64,000 nucleotides of DNA from Amphibalanus amphitrite (lineage: Eukaryota > Arthropoda > Thecostraca > Balanomorpha > Balanidae), in the NCBI RefSeq assembly GCF_019059575.1, contig NW_024882328.1, positions 186,001 to 250,000 on the forward strand, in the 5' to 3' direction. The number at the start of each line of letters is the position of its first letter. Position 1 is the stretch's first letter. This document shows, piece by piece, positions 46,236-58,531 of the stretch. The notes under the pieces are model-generated. The model was not told where the DNA came from. It did not search any database and was given only the letters and a program-made list of their open reading frames with translations. The translations under genes and the position numbers were made by a program.

Positions 46236-46711
46236 GTGACATATGTTGTACAAGCTGTAAACTATTAGTTCAATGGCTGTCCGATAGGTGGTGGCACGTA
46301 CGGTTCATAAGTGACGGAATTGTATGACATCACTGAGTCTCTATACAGTGGCATCCCTATAATGACCTTACATCCTCAAGACGGAGGTGCGTAGCTGCTG
46401 GTAGCGACATCGCTGCGATACCACTACAAACCTGACAGATGACATGAAGACGCATTGCAGCGTATCCAAGCGCGGCACGTATGTAGGTAGGCTGAGCCGC
46501 TGAAGTGTCGATAATGGAGACCGATACCGAAAGTGGGTTTATTAATTGCCCTTTGTTTTCACACCAGAAGTGCCTAATAAGTCGTGAAGTGTCCACTATC
46601 CCCGTAACCAAGCCTCCGCAAGGATCTTCATCTCACCGTCAGATCGCGCTTATCATCGTCAGCTCCTCCCGTTCCTTTACAGTTAACCTTTTTCCTGTCC
46701 TATGTGATATA

Positions 46712-47167
46712 GGGCCTGTTCCAGCGCCTCCAGTAGAAATTCTTGACTGGAGGCTCTACCAGAGGTTTCACTGGAGGCGCTGGAACGCAATCTGGAGATT
46801 TCTGGAGGTTGGCGTCACAGATATCAAAAGAATGACGATTGTTCTTTCTTGAAACGCAAAATTTGTTTTCAATTTTATTAAGAAAGATTAACAAAATTAT
46901 AGCAATGTAATTTTCTTTACATTCAAGTTGTAAAATAATCAGTCAAAAGTCCTTTGTTTACATTCGTGATTGTCACATGTGCACCATAATTGTAGACCAG
47001 AGCCTCCAGAGAAATTTGGACCTCCCAACTCTCTGGAGGCTACTGGAGGTTTCTGGAGCTTTGGCGAGAGCTTTCTGGAGCTTTCTGGAGGCGCTGGAAC
47101 GCTCTCTGGAGGATTCTAGAGCTTTCTGGAGCTTTCTGGAGGTTTCTGGAGGCGCTGGAACAGACCC
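46712..47167. mobile_element. Harbinger-like MITE with CTGGAGG-rich body
   Basis: GGGCCTGTTCCAGCGCCTCC and inverse GGAGGCGCTGGAACAGACCC form the ends. The 3-bp flank ATA is present on both sides (46,709-46,711 and 47,168-47,170). The body is repeated TTTCTGGAGG/CTTTCTGGAG. 456 bp. Confidence 0.82.
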
Positions 47168-47214
47168 ATATTCCATGTTCCAGAGGGCAAAAAATATAAA
47201 ATAGCCGTTTATAC

Positions 47215-47623
47215 CAGGGGTGCGGAGCCGGAGCCGGAGCAGCCGGAGCCGGCATATTTTGCCCAGAGCCGGAGCCGGAGCCGTAAAACAATATAGCCCG
47301 GAGCCGGAACCGGAGCCGGAGCCGTCAAAAAAGGGGTGACTCCGGCTCTTTTTTTAAGAAGAAAAAATTATTGACCTAGTTCGGCTTGACAGTACAAGGC
47401 CATGTGGTATTTACTATTCAAATTAGCCTTGTTATGCAAATACAGAGGCAACGTGTACCAATCCAATTTCAATCGCCCTTTCTCTTCCACCCGTAGGTAT
47501 TTAATTAATCGCATAGGGGATGTACCTACTGAGAAGGAGCCGGAGCCGCCGGAGCCGGACCATTTTACTCGGAGCCGGAGCCGGAGCCGGACCGTCTGAA
47601 ATTTCCACGGCTCCGCATCCCTG
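47215..47623. mobile_element. hAT-like MITE with (GGAGCC)n ends
   Basis: CAGGGGTGCGGAGCCGGAGC at the left and inverse CGGCTCCGCATCCCTG at the right. Exact 8-bp duplication GTTTATAC at 47,207-47,214 and 47,624-47,631. 409 bp, non-coding. Confidence 0.93.
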
Positions 47624-47869
47624 GTTTATACGAAAAAAGTTTTAGGTAACAGATTTTGACTGAAGGGAGCCACGACATTACTTTTACCAGCAACGTGTTC
47701 CCCTCGTCGAGTCGCGTCGAATGAAATTCGGACTTCTAAGGTCATTTGGAAAATTTGACCTCGGGTCAGGGCATGGCCTGACCGGAAAGGGTCATGCTGC
47801 ATATCAGTTGATCCGTATCGCCGAGTTGAACACATCTGACATGTTTTTACCGCTCTAGCACGTCTGTCG

Positions 47870-48660
47870 TCTCTTATATGTATCAATTAAAAAGAAGTAG
47901 TTTAAAAAAACTGCTGGTGACCCTTCATGATCTGAGATAACCTCAGGGTCACACAAAGGGGTAACGGGTGCAATATTCGGGTGTGTCATGTTTTCCAATA
48001 AACCGATGTTTGAGTGTTTATAGATAGCATGGGCGTCGAAAGCGGGGGGACGGGGGACGCCCCCCCCCCCGGCAGTCGATGAATCCGGGGGGGGGACGTC
48101 CCCTAAAAAAATCGGCCATAAAGGATTTCAAAAGTGACTATTTGCAACGGTCATTCAACATGGAGTCATGTAAACAGAAATAAGCCATTTAAAAAAAAAA
48201 AAATACCTACTGATGCTGGTCAGTTCGACGGTACAACTGAGAACTCAGACACTTCAGCGGCTCAGGTACAGCCCACCGCTAAAGTAATGTAGGGTTTTAC
48301 CAATCTCAACGGTTGGCTTTGACAGGCGATTGTTTAATGCGGAGTGATCGAAAAGAAGATGTCAATAGCTAAAGTTGCAGCTGCAAGGGTGACGATACAT
48401 AATCATATACCTAAGCTATATTCAAAGTTTCATTGTAGTCTGGCTAATCGTTCCTAAGCTTCATAAGCAGAACATACTCATGACTGAAACCCCACATTAC
48501 TTCTGCTGTGGACTGTACCAAAGGCTGAAGTCACCCACCAAAGGCTGAAATTCGGTCCTCTGGGTGGGGTGACAGCTGCATAAGCCACACATTCGAATAT
48601 TCACAATACTCAAGCACTTCTAAACGGCCATCCTCCCGTGCTAGGCAAAACGACAGCCGA
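47870..48660. repeat. Dispersed repeat, inverse copy of 63.2-64.0 kb
   Basis: Shares inverted, near-identical sequence with about 63,210-64,000. This includes the GGGCGTCGAAAGCGGGG poly-C/poly-G region, CCAATAAACCGATGTTTGAG and GGTACAACTGAGAACTC. A third partial relative lies at 51,480-51,730. Confidence 0.85.
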
Positions 48661-49492
48661 AGGGGCTCACCAGTTCACCATGACCTTAGAGTACCTGATG
48701 CTGATGTGAGAGGTCAGAGGACCTCGCCACGGTCTGGGATTTTTTTTTTATTGGTTTAGGACTTTTCGGTCTGACGAGACCATTTCAGAGCCGGAAGGAG
48801 ATGGGAATTAGGGGGAGGGCGAGGGGGGACATTTGGTCTGGGCGAGCACCCTGATGAGTCGACGAGGCTGAGCCCGTCCAGAGGGGCAGGCCGACCAGCA
48901 CCCCAAGCACACACCAGTCACCGCACGGCGCACCCGGTTACGGTCGTGCTCTTATCGGGGGTTCCCGCATGGGATAAAGTTGCCCGTCCAGCCCGGAACA
49001 AGGAGTTGAGGCGTTGAGGAGAGGGATTTGACTGTCCTGAGGATAGGAATGACGGAACGGTGTGTGGTATGAGAGGGTCCAGGAGGTTTGAATACTCAGT
49101 GTGGGTCTATATTGGTCTGACCTCTTTACTGATACAACCACCGTCCACCAGTCACAACGGTCAACAGAACCTACAGCTCTTATCCCACCTGCCCACGATC
49201 GGCTAAAACGGCTTCATAAATTTCGACTAACCAGTTAAGAGCAATGAGCATGACTTCAAGCCAGAGAATGTCGACTCTGACTTCGGAGTCGAAGTACAAA
49301 CGACTTCGGTGACTCCAGCTCCGACTCTGGCCAGAGCTGTCAAGTCAAGCTGACGAGCTGTCAAGCTCCGGCTCCGATCCCGCAGTCCTGCACTTGCACT
49401 ACACAAAATTACAAACTTCTAGGAAATAAGTTATACGGTTAAAGGACCACATTTTTTTTAGAGGGCTATTTGACTTTGTGACCAGACCTTAG
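48661..49492. other. No gene; repeat-like sequence
   Basis: About 48,960-49,080 resembles 63,128-63,220 in direct orientation (AAAGTTGCCYGTCCAGCCCGG). A hAT-like GACTCCGGAGTCG-rich stretch lies at 49,260-49,395. Confidence 0.5.
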
Positions 49493-50488
49493 TTAACCCT
49501 ATTCCTGGCGGGCTCCGCCGGGACAAGAAACTGGCGGGGGGGGGGGCCGATTCGGCCCCCCCCCCCTGAGATCTCGAGAACGAAGCAAGATAGCGACAAG
49601 CGGTAAACGGCATCGGATACGCATGGACAAGGATCTACAATTTTTACTAAGGTCATTTTCAGGTCAGGTCAAAGATGACGTCACAGGGGTCGAAAAAGTC
49701 AAAATGGCGGCGCTAGATATGGAGAGAGTTTTTCTCGAATAACTTTCGAATTAGTCAAGATAGGAACAAACTAAGGGCATCATCGTGATCCTCTCGTCAA
49801 TCCGCATCGAATGATATATATGTTGACCTCGAAAGGTCAAGGTCAAAGGTTGACCTCAGGTCACGTGACCTCGAGGTCATCATGTATATCATTTCGATGC
49901 GTCTTGACGAGCTGAACACAATGAGACCATCCACGCGTCTGTATCTTGTTCCTGTACGGAGTTATTTGCCAAAAACCTTTGGTGACCTTTGATGACGTCA
50001 CATGACCTCACAGCTGCCCAACAGCAAAACAGACCTCAATGTAGTGAAGGTTGATCGTATATGAAGTCATGTATGGTATATGGGGCCATTCCGACCCGTT
50101 TTAGTGGTAAAAACAGGGAGTTGATTTTTCCCCCATTGACTTATAATGGGGAGGTCGCGAAACTGACCTGACCTTAGGTCACCGATATCAAAATTCCGAG
50201 ATACACAAATTGCACATACTGGTACCCTAACTAAAGCCTGAAGAGAAGAAATTGATCGGTCAAAAACTCTAGCTCTGGCGTGATTGCAAACTTTTCTGAG
50301 GTAGGGTCACCAAACCGCCTCTGGTGACCTGACCTGAGGTCAGATCAACTCAAAATTTTCAGACATGTTGCGTAGAAGCCTTTTAGGAAAAGTCAGAAAA
50401 TTTGAGCTTCCCAGCTCAACGCGTTTGGGAGAAATAACCAAAAAACCTCAGGGGGGCTCCTGAGGCCCCCCGCCAGGAATAGGGTTAA
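49493..50488. mobile_element. Complete TTAA-bounded piggyBac-like MITE (996 bp)
   Basis: TTAACCCTATTCCTGGCGGG and its exact inverse complement at the right end. Runs of G and C sit just inside, then a body with paired AGGTCA/TGACCT motifs and GATGACGTCA. It is closely related, in inverse orientation, to sequence at 4,440-5,340. No transposase. Confidence 0.92.
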
Positions 50489-52339
50489 GGAGCCGTTTGG
50501 ATGCCATGCCACATTTCGAGTCGGGAGACGTCACTGCAGACTTCGAAACTCCAAAATGACTTTATTAAGCGGATTGATAAACTATGGATATCTATGGAGA
50601 AAATCCGGGAACAGCTCAAGCCAGTAGCGGCGGAACACCTTCAATTAAGGGGGGGGGGGGTGGGCACTGCCGACTTTAGGTCCCATTCTTTCCATGCGTC
50701 GCCTATAGGGCTCATGTTAAAATGCCAAAATCAAAAGGGGACACGGTGCCCCGGTGCCCTCCCCGTTCCGCTGCCTATGGCTCAAGCGGCCACAATAAGC
50801 GGCTGGATTTATTATTCGAGGATTTATTCAGCAGATTCCACTGTACAGCATTAAAAAATAAGTCCACTGCAGGCCTGCGTTGCTAATGGGTAGGTACATC
50901 GAATAGTGACTATTTGCTTAGTTTTGATATGGCCCGAGTTTTGATATGGCCGTGAGGAAAACATTGGGTTCTAATACCGCCCGGTCGGTATTAGAACTGC
51001 CCTACCGGCCGATTACCTACTGACCGGCCCGAATTTATACAGGCCGGCCTTACGGTCATTATTGATACGGGCCGGGCAGCATTAATACGGGCCGAGTTTT
51101 CAAACGGACCGAAACGTTAAGCATACTAAGTGTTAAGTGTTCTACAAAAAGCAAGACTGTAGAGCTTTTGCGTGTATAGATCTTTTGCGCTGATGTTGAT
51201 ATTTTATTATACAGAATAATTATATTTTTAAAAACACTTTGGATTATGGGGCTGCGGATTCCGGCGAGGGGGGAGGCAGGGCATGTGCAATTGCAGACGT
51301 TGAAAATCCCAAGGTGTGCAAACTGCAAACACTAATTTTTGCACATCCACATTTCATTGCGGGCTCATGCGGGCTAATAAGGGCTCTCACAGGCGCTTGC
51401 TTGTCTCAGCCCGATGCTCGAGGGCCCCAGCCCGAGCCTGATGGCCGCGCACCGGAACTTTAAGTCCTAAACAGGTACAGTCCACAGCAGAAGTAATGTG
51501 TGGTTTCAGTCATGGGTATGTTCTGCTTCTGAAGCCTAGGAACGATTAGCCAGACTGCAACGAGACTTTAAATGTAGCTTACATGTATCTTCACCCTTGC
51601 AGCTACAACTTTGTCTATTGACGTCTTCTTTTCAATCAGTCCGCATTTAAAAATCGTCGGTCAAAGCCATCCGTTGAGATTGGTAAAACCACACATTAGG
51701 TACTTTAGCGGTGGGCTGTACATACGTGCGGGTGTTAACTTGCAGGTTATCTCAGGGCCCCATGGGCCAGTATCGAAAGGCTCTCGCCGACTCTTAAGGG
51801 CCCCAGCCCCCTTAGGTCTCTTGGGGCCGAAGTCTGAGGGCACCGCACCGGTACCTAAAAGCCCAGTTATCCCAGCTGGCCCCGCCAGTTTCTAAGGGCC
51901 CTCACCGGCTCTGGAGTGGTGAGGATGACCCGGATACCATTTACTGAAATGGATAGGTCATCTGAGGTCAAATATGGTAAAAAGTAGTTTTTCCACGATA
52001 TAATGGTGCTTAAAACTAGTAAATAGTGTGGTACCAAACTGTCATGACATGTCGATCGCTAGGTGCAAAAAGACCTGCTTGGGTCAAGACAAGACCTGAC
52101 CTTGACGTGGGTCGAATAGTGAAAGTGACCTACCGACTACCGAGGTCTATCAAATACATATTTCGAACCATCTCGACGGGAAAAGGATGGTACAAATTTT
52201 ATGTCTAACGAGTTCAAAACGATTAAGCTTAAACGGTCGGAGCCATGGGTGTAACTTTGTATACTTTTGAGGTCCCATGTGGGACCCCAATACGATCATT
52301 TGGGACCCCAATTGTCATTTTGGGACCCCAATAGTGGAG
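50489..52339. other. No gene; mixed repeat sequence
   Basis: Includes a poly-G run at 50,651-50,660, a TACCGGCC-rich patch near 51,000, and a relative of the 63.4-kb repeat at 51,480-51,730. GGGCCCC and GGGACCCCAA short repeats lie at 51,750-52,340. Confidence 0.5.
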
Positions 52340-53800
52340 GCCCCCGAGACGCACCAGCTACTTTACAAACGGAGGTCCGATGTTCATATAGAAGGATCTC
52401 TGTATAAATAGGAGGCCCCTTGGACAAATCGGAGGCCCTGTTGGACAAATGGGAGGCCCCCTGGACAAATAGGAGGCCCCCTGAACAAGTAGGAGGCCCC
52501 CTGAGCAAGTAGGAGGTCCCCCGGAAAACAGGAGGACGCCTGGAGAAATAGGAGGCTCTTTGGACAAGCAGGAGGCCTTCTGGACAAATAGGAGGCCCTA
52601 GACAAATAAGAGGCCCCTAGACAAATAGGAGGTCCCATGGACAAATAGGAGGCCCTCTGTACAAATAAGAAGCCCCCTAAACAAATAGGAGGCCCCATGG
52701 ACAAGTAGGAGGCCCTCTGTACAAATAGGAGGCCCCCTGGAAAAATAGGAGGCCCCCTGGACAAATAGGAGGCCATAGACCCAGGAGGCCACTTTCACAA
52801 AAGGAGCCTCCCTGGACAATTAGGAGCCCCCTGGACAAATAGGAGGCCCCTTTCACAAAAGGAGGCCCCCTGGGCAATAAGAGGCCCCCTGGACAAATAG
52901 GAGGCCCCTGGATAAATAGGAGGCCCCCTGAACAAGAAGGAGGCCCCCTGGATAAAGAGGAGGCCCCCTTAAAATAGGAGCACTCTGGATAAATAGGAGG
53001 CCGCTTGGAAAATAAGAGGCTACTTTAACCAATAGGAGGCCCTCTGGACAAAAACGAGGCCCCCTGAACATGTAGGAGGCCAGCTGGACAAATAGGAGGC
53101 CTCTTGGGCAAATAGGAGGCCCCCTAGAAAAATAACAGGCCCCTTGGACAAATAGGAGGCCCCCTGGACAAATAGGAGGCCCCCGGGACAAATAGGAGAC
53201 CCCTGTACAAATAGGGGCCTCTTGAGCAAATAGGAGGCCCCATGGACAAGTAGGAGCTAGAGGCCCTCTGTACGAATAGGAGGCCCCCTGGACAAATAGA
53301 AGGCTCCCTTAATAAAAAGGAGGTCCTTCCAAAAAGGAGGCCCATGGACAAGTAGGAGACCCCTGCACAAATATGAGACCCCTGGTCGAATAGAAGACCC
53401 CTGGATAAATAGGAGGCCCCTGGACAAATAAGAGTCCCCTGAACACGTAGGAGGCCCCCTGGATAAAGAGGAAGGCCCCTGGAAAATAGAAGCCCGCTGG
53501 AAAAAGAGGGGACCTTCTGGACAAACAGGAGGCCTCCTGAACAAATAGGAGGCCCCCTGGACGAATAGGAGGCCCCTTGGACAAATAGGAGGCGCCATTA
53601 ACCAATAGGAGGCCCCCTAGACAAATAGGAGGCCCTCTGTAACAGTAGGAGGCTCTCTGTACGTGCAAATAGAAGACCGGCGCTCGACCTGTAGAAGCTT
53701 AGCTGTTACAAAAAGGAGGCTCTCTGTGCAAGTATGTAGTCGAAGTAGGAGGCTCTCTGTACTGTACCTACAAATAAGAGGCGCCCTGGGCAACTTAGAT
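52340..53800. repeat. Satellite of 20-bp units (GGACAAATAGGAGGCCCCCT)
   Basis: About 70 diverged units over 1.45 kb. Because 20 is not a multiple of 3, one strand reads through all frames as a 20-residue repeat (GPPICPGGLLFVQGASYLSR). Long ORFs here are therefore a consequence of periodicity. A few related units occur near 20,190-20,240 inside the hAT-like element. Confidence 0.93.
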
Positions 53801-53881
53801 GCTTCATAAATCGGAGGTCACCTATAAAAAAGCGGGACTCTGTTGGAATACCTGTTTGAATAAATTGTTTATTTAAGTTAT

Positions 53882-55703
53882 TTAATCCTCGCCCGCACAT
53901 AGGGGGGGGGGGGGGCAGTAGAGATGTCAATCGGATACCAACTTTTTGGTATACCGATACCAAACCGATACCAACTTGGTATTTGGTATTTCAATCGTAA
54001 TGTGTTTGGCATTTTGTTGGTATCATAAGCCCTCACTAATGTATAAGAGGCTAAGAAATCGGTAAAAAGTTGGTATTTCCCTCAGTTTCCCAAGTTTGTT
54101 TGGTTTCGGTATTTTCCCGTGGTTTTGGTTGGTATTTGGTTTGGTATCGGTATTCCGACTTTCCGTAATTGCCATCACTAGGGGGCAGTGATTGCCACCC
54201 CCACCCCCCAGGTAGTTTTTCTGCTCTGCACTCACAATTTTGATTGCTAGAAGCCGGATGTTTTGTATAGCTGCTTCTCTAATTCCTTTCTTAGTGTCCA
54301 CTGAAAATTTCAAGTTCCTGTGGTTTTTGATTTCGGAGATGTGACCTTATTCTTCAGGTGATGTCATAACCCAAATGACAAATACCCAATATCTTGCGTT
54401 GGCTATGGCCTATGGGTCTTGTGAGCTTTTGACACCTTGATTTCGGCCTTTTTTGCCAGTCTTACCCCACCTATCATGGATCATGTTGTTCGACGATGTA
54501 GAGATGCCAGGGTCAGGGTCAAGGTCAACCTAGGTCATCTAAAAATATTGCGTTTTAGGCAAGCTGAATTTACTTCGCGAAGTTTCTTTGACTGTATTTT
54601 TGGTAAAAGCTTTTCTATAGGGACACATCCACAATCGGTGCACACATCACTATACACACAGACACACACAGACATACAAGCACATATCATTGACCTTGAC
54701 CTAACTTGACCTGAAATGACCACAGCCAGCAAAAACCTAGTCGGATAGTGTGACAAAGAGGTTCTAGCTGGCTTGGCACCACAATACGGCAGCGTCATCG
54801 GTATATGATGAGCAGCGCACTTGATATTCCAACGGACAACGGTGACCCCAAACAGCAACATTCTTTAGTTTGACCTGACCTGAAAGGTCAATGACTGACC
54901 TGATGAGGTAAAATTTGGTATCATTGGATTCGTCTCTTCCCAAAGAATCTGTTGCTCTTGACCGCGAAGCTTAAAATCTTGTAAGAAAAAATTGTGGTGT
55001 GGTGATGTCGAATAAAATACCTACACAAGCAGCGGGCCAACCCATCACATACCGATGACGCTGCCGTATTAGTGCCAAGCCAGAGAACAGCTCTTTGTCA
55101 CACTATCCGACTAATTTGCTGGCTGTGGTCATTTCACGTCAAGCTAGGTCAAGGTCAATGATATGTGTTTGTATGTCTGTGTATGTCTGTGTATGTACTG
55201 ATGTGTGCACAGATCGGTTTGTGTGTCCCTGCCTATTCCTACATGAGATCATGAACTGAGAAGCTTTTACTAAACATGCATTCAAAGAAACTTCACGGAA
55301 AGTAAATTCAGCTTGCCTAAAACGCAACAATTTTAGATGACCTAGGTTGACCTTGACCCTGACCCTGACATCTGTACATCGCAGAACAACATGTTCAATG
55401 ATAGGTGGGAGGTAAGACTGGCAAAAAAAAAAAACGAAATCAGGGTGTCAAAAGCTCACAAGGCCCATAGCCAACGCAAGATATTGGGTATTCGTCATTT
55501 AGGGCATGACAAGACCTGAAGAACAAGGTCATATCTCCAAACCCAAAAGCCACAGAAACTTGACTTTTTTAATGGACGCTGAGAAAAGATAGAAAAGCAG
55601 CTATACAAAAAATCAGGTCTCTAGCTTTTAAAATGTTAAGTGTAGAGCAGAAAAACTAATTTCGGGGGTGGCAACCCTCACCCCAGGTGCGGGCGAGAGT
55701 TAA
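53882..55703. mobile_element. TTAA-bounded foldback element (1.8 kb)
   Basis: Left TTAATCCTCGCCCGCAC and right inverse GTGCGGGCGAGAGTTAA. Almost the whole body is a long inverted repeat: about 54,190-54,810 pairs with about 55,047-55,690 around a roughly 240-bp centre. Carries a 262-bp hAT insertion near the left end. Non-coding; open frames come from one arm. Confidence 0.88.
53919..54180. mobile_element. Small hAT-like MITE with 8-bp duplication
   Basis: TAGAGATGTCAAT and inverse ATTGCCATCACTA at the ends, body of GGTATTTGGTATCGGTAT repeats. Flanked by GGGGGCAG at 53,911-53,918 and 54,181-54,188. Confidence 0.85.
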
Positions 55704-56880
55704 CCCGCGCCCCGTTGGGCTCTGCCGAGCAACGCGCCCCGTTGGGGGGGGCCATTTTGGCCCCCCCCCTAAGATCTCGAGAACCACGCAACGTAGCGAC
55801 AAGCGGCAAACGGTGTTGGATAGCCCTATCAGGGAACTACCTTGTGACCCAATTTTATTGACCTAGGTCAAACCGATGACGTCACAGGTCAGGTCAAAGG
55901 TCCAATTTTCACCGTTTACAGGCATTTCAAGAAATGCGTTGTAAAATCGAGTAAAATGCATTTCATTGAAAATCATCGATGGGGAAATGTTCTTCAAACA
56001 CATATTTTGCTAGTTGAGGTCACTGATACCAGGTCAGGTCACTGAGGTCAGGTCACTGGGGGGTCACAATATGAAAGTGTCGTGTGATACATGTTTTATG
56101 GTCCATTTTACATGACAAATGCGATTATGTGGGTCAGGCAGCCTTTGGGGCCAGCTTAGGTCACGTTTTGGTCAAGGTCAGGTCAAGGTCAGGTCAAGGT
56201 CAGGTCAAATAAGGTCAAATTTCAAAGTTGATATTTTTGCATAAAATAGGTATCGAATCGATGCAGCTCGTCACGGGGAGTTCACTGGTGGTCTTTGTTT
56301 TGCCGTACGAGGTTTAGAATCGCTAAAAATTGAGTTCAAAAATTTGACGTCATCATTTTTGAACAGTTTTTTCGCTATAACTTGGCCAAAAAACGAGATA
56401 TCGATCTGAAATTTGGTATGTATATAGAAGAGCGCAGGGACTATCACATATATTCCGGTTTTTTTCGAAATTCGGAAAAATTTTGGATTTTTTTTTTAGT
56501 TTTTCTAAAAAAATCAATTTTTTGATTTTTTTGGGTCAAAAACCCAAAATTTTGAAAATCCGAGATAGCAGTTTTGTAGCGCCGCTTTTTGTCTATTAGA
56601 CCATATAAAGAACTTTGAAATTGCTTGATAACTGTAGATTTGGTGAGCGTTTCAAGATTGCATGTTTTTTGCTCATTTTTGCTCGAACATGACCTCAGTT
56701 TGACCTCAATAACTCCTGACCTAAGGTGACCTAAGACTTGAAATTTGGTGTGAAGGTGTCAAATTGATGCCCGGAAAGGTACTGAAAATTTGGCGGCGCT
56801 GCGCGCCGCCGTTTTCTTGCTATTCAGGAAAAACCACAGGGGGGGGGCCAAAATGGCCCCCCCAACGGGGCGAGGGTTAA
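55700..56880. mobile_element. TTAA-bounded piggyBac-like MITE (1.2 kb)
   Basis: Left TTAACCCGCGCCCCGTTGGG and right inverse CCCAACGGGGCGAGGGTTAA. Its left TTAA is the same TTAA that ends the preceding element. G/C runs lie just inside both ends. Contains a (GGTCAAGGTCA)n array at about 56,163-56,215. Confidence 0.9.
56163..56216. promoter_or_regulatory. Tandem AAGGTCAGGTC array (nuclear-receptor half-site-like)
   Basis: About four 11-bp units each carrying AGGTCA twice, several as TCAAGGTCA. AGGTCA is the known half-site of many nuclear receptors and TCAAGGTCA the extended FTZ-F1/ERR-type site. Binding is inferred only. Confidence 0.4.
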
Positions 56881-58480
56881 ATGTTTGACTAAAACGTTTT
56901 GTAGCACGCGGTGGTATATGGTGCTTTGCGCGCAACAAATGCCGCACTTTCAAATAAAGTCGCTAGGAACAGCGGAGATCCCAAAAAGTAAACAAAAGTA
57001 AAAGTCTAATATCTTGAAAACCGGTGAATATTTTTCGATGAAATTTGGTAGATATTCGTTTTTGCTCTTTCTGAACCGAGCGACATCACTTTCATGCCAA
57101 TTCATTAACTTTTTTGAAGGTGGGAGGGTCCCTTTAATAGGGAACTCGTCCCGATTAGCGACCACGGTGAGGGTCGCTAATAAGTCTATGGGTTTTCCCA
57201 TAATAAAAATGGCAAAAAAATGCGACGCCTGCAAATTTGCAATATGGTTCCAAACAGGCAACTTATACGCAAAGCACTCAATCATTGGAACAGGAGCGTT
57301 TGTCCAACACCTTTATGAAGGTGAAAACTGATCACGTGATGCACCAAAGGCAAAAATAAGGCGAAAACCCATATATCGCGGGCTATCTCGCATGATATTC
57401 GAGGCCCGCCCTGGATTCGGCATCGGCACCCCTGCAGTCGGTGACGACAGTTGGTATCACCCGCCACACATCGCAAACTTCAGCAACACCTCATTTTAAT
57501 TTCTGTCTGTTTCCTTTCTTTCTCTTCTTGAGCTATTTGCGACCGTGTTGGGCGCAAATAGGAAATATGGGTTGCGACACATTTTTGACTACCATGCAGT
57601 GCACACTGCACAGTAACAAGATTCACTACGGGAAAACGGCAATCAATTGAAAAAGGATTGTCGATTTAGAATAAAAAAGGTGCATTATCTTAATGTGCAT
57701 CGCTTTTCATCAGATAGGGTCCAAATGCACACGTTTTGGATAAGAAACTGGCCATTTTTATCGCAACTCCCCTAAAACGTTCCACCAGAAGCACCAGCAA
57801 CCGGAAAAGAATTTAGTTTGATAACCAAAGTATGGCAGACCTTTTGACATTGTTTTTACCCCGATTTATCTTCCCAGCTTTTCTGTAGGGAGGTATGTCG
57901 CAAATAGGAAAGGGTCGCTAATTAGGCACCTTACCCTACAGTGGGGGAAGCCGGGGGAAGCCCGGCATAATAAGCTCTTTTTTATTTTTATGACATACCT
58001 TGCGTGATGTATAAAATGTTGATACCCTGTTAGCTTGATAAGTTAACTAGCCGTGTTGTCCCAAACACGGTTGCCTGGCCGTGTTGTTTATGTTTTTTTT
58101 TTTAGATTTCACCTCTGTCGATCGTCCCCCCCCCCCCAGTCAAAAATCCGTGGCGACGCCCCTGCCTGCAGCCTCAACGAATAACTTCTAGTAAAGTTAT
58201 CCATCAAACCAAATACCATCGACCTCCTAACCTTTCGGTAATGCCACCAGGCGCCAACAGCTAACAGCTCTGTCCGCAATTCATTGCTTTGTTAAGTGCA
58301 TCTGTATCGGCCGAGCAACGCGTTGCCACGCGGCGCGCAGCCGGCGCCGAGTGCAGCTGCACCTAGCGAGCGAAGACCTAGCACGCGGCGCACCGATTTG
58401 GCGCGCTTTTGGTTCCCGCGCTTTCTTGCTATTTGGCGGGAGACAGAGTGGCGGCGGCGGCGGCGGGAGCACAGAGCAGC
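56881..58480. other. No gene recognised
   Basis: AT-rich to about 58,100, then a C-run (about 58,126-58,137) and a GC-rich block to 58,480. Short ORFs without domains. Confidence 0.45.
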
Positions 58481-58531
58481 CACCGGCAGTCGGCTCTGGT
58501 TGTTAATAAATATAAGCGGGATCCACTGTAT

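Noticed and set aside
44432..49393. A single 5-kb hAT element between CAGGGCTGTGGAGTCGG and an inverse-like end near 49,390
   Set aside because: The flanking 8-mers do not match, and the inverted repeat is imperfect.
52296..53668. Series of minus-strand GPPICPGGLLFVQ-type open frames
   Set aside because: Explained by the 20-bp satellite period; overlapping frames all give the same repeat.
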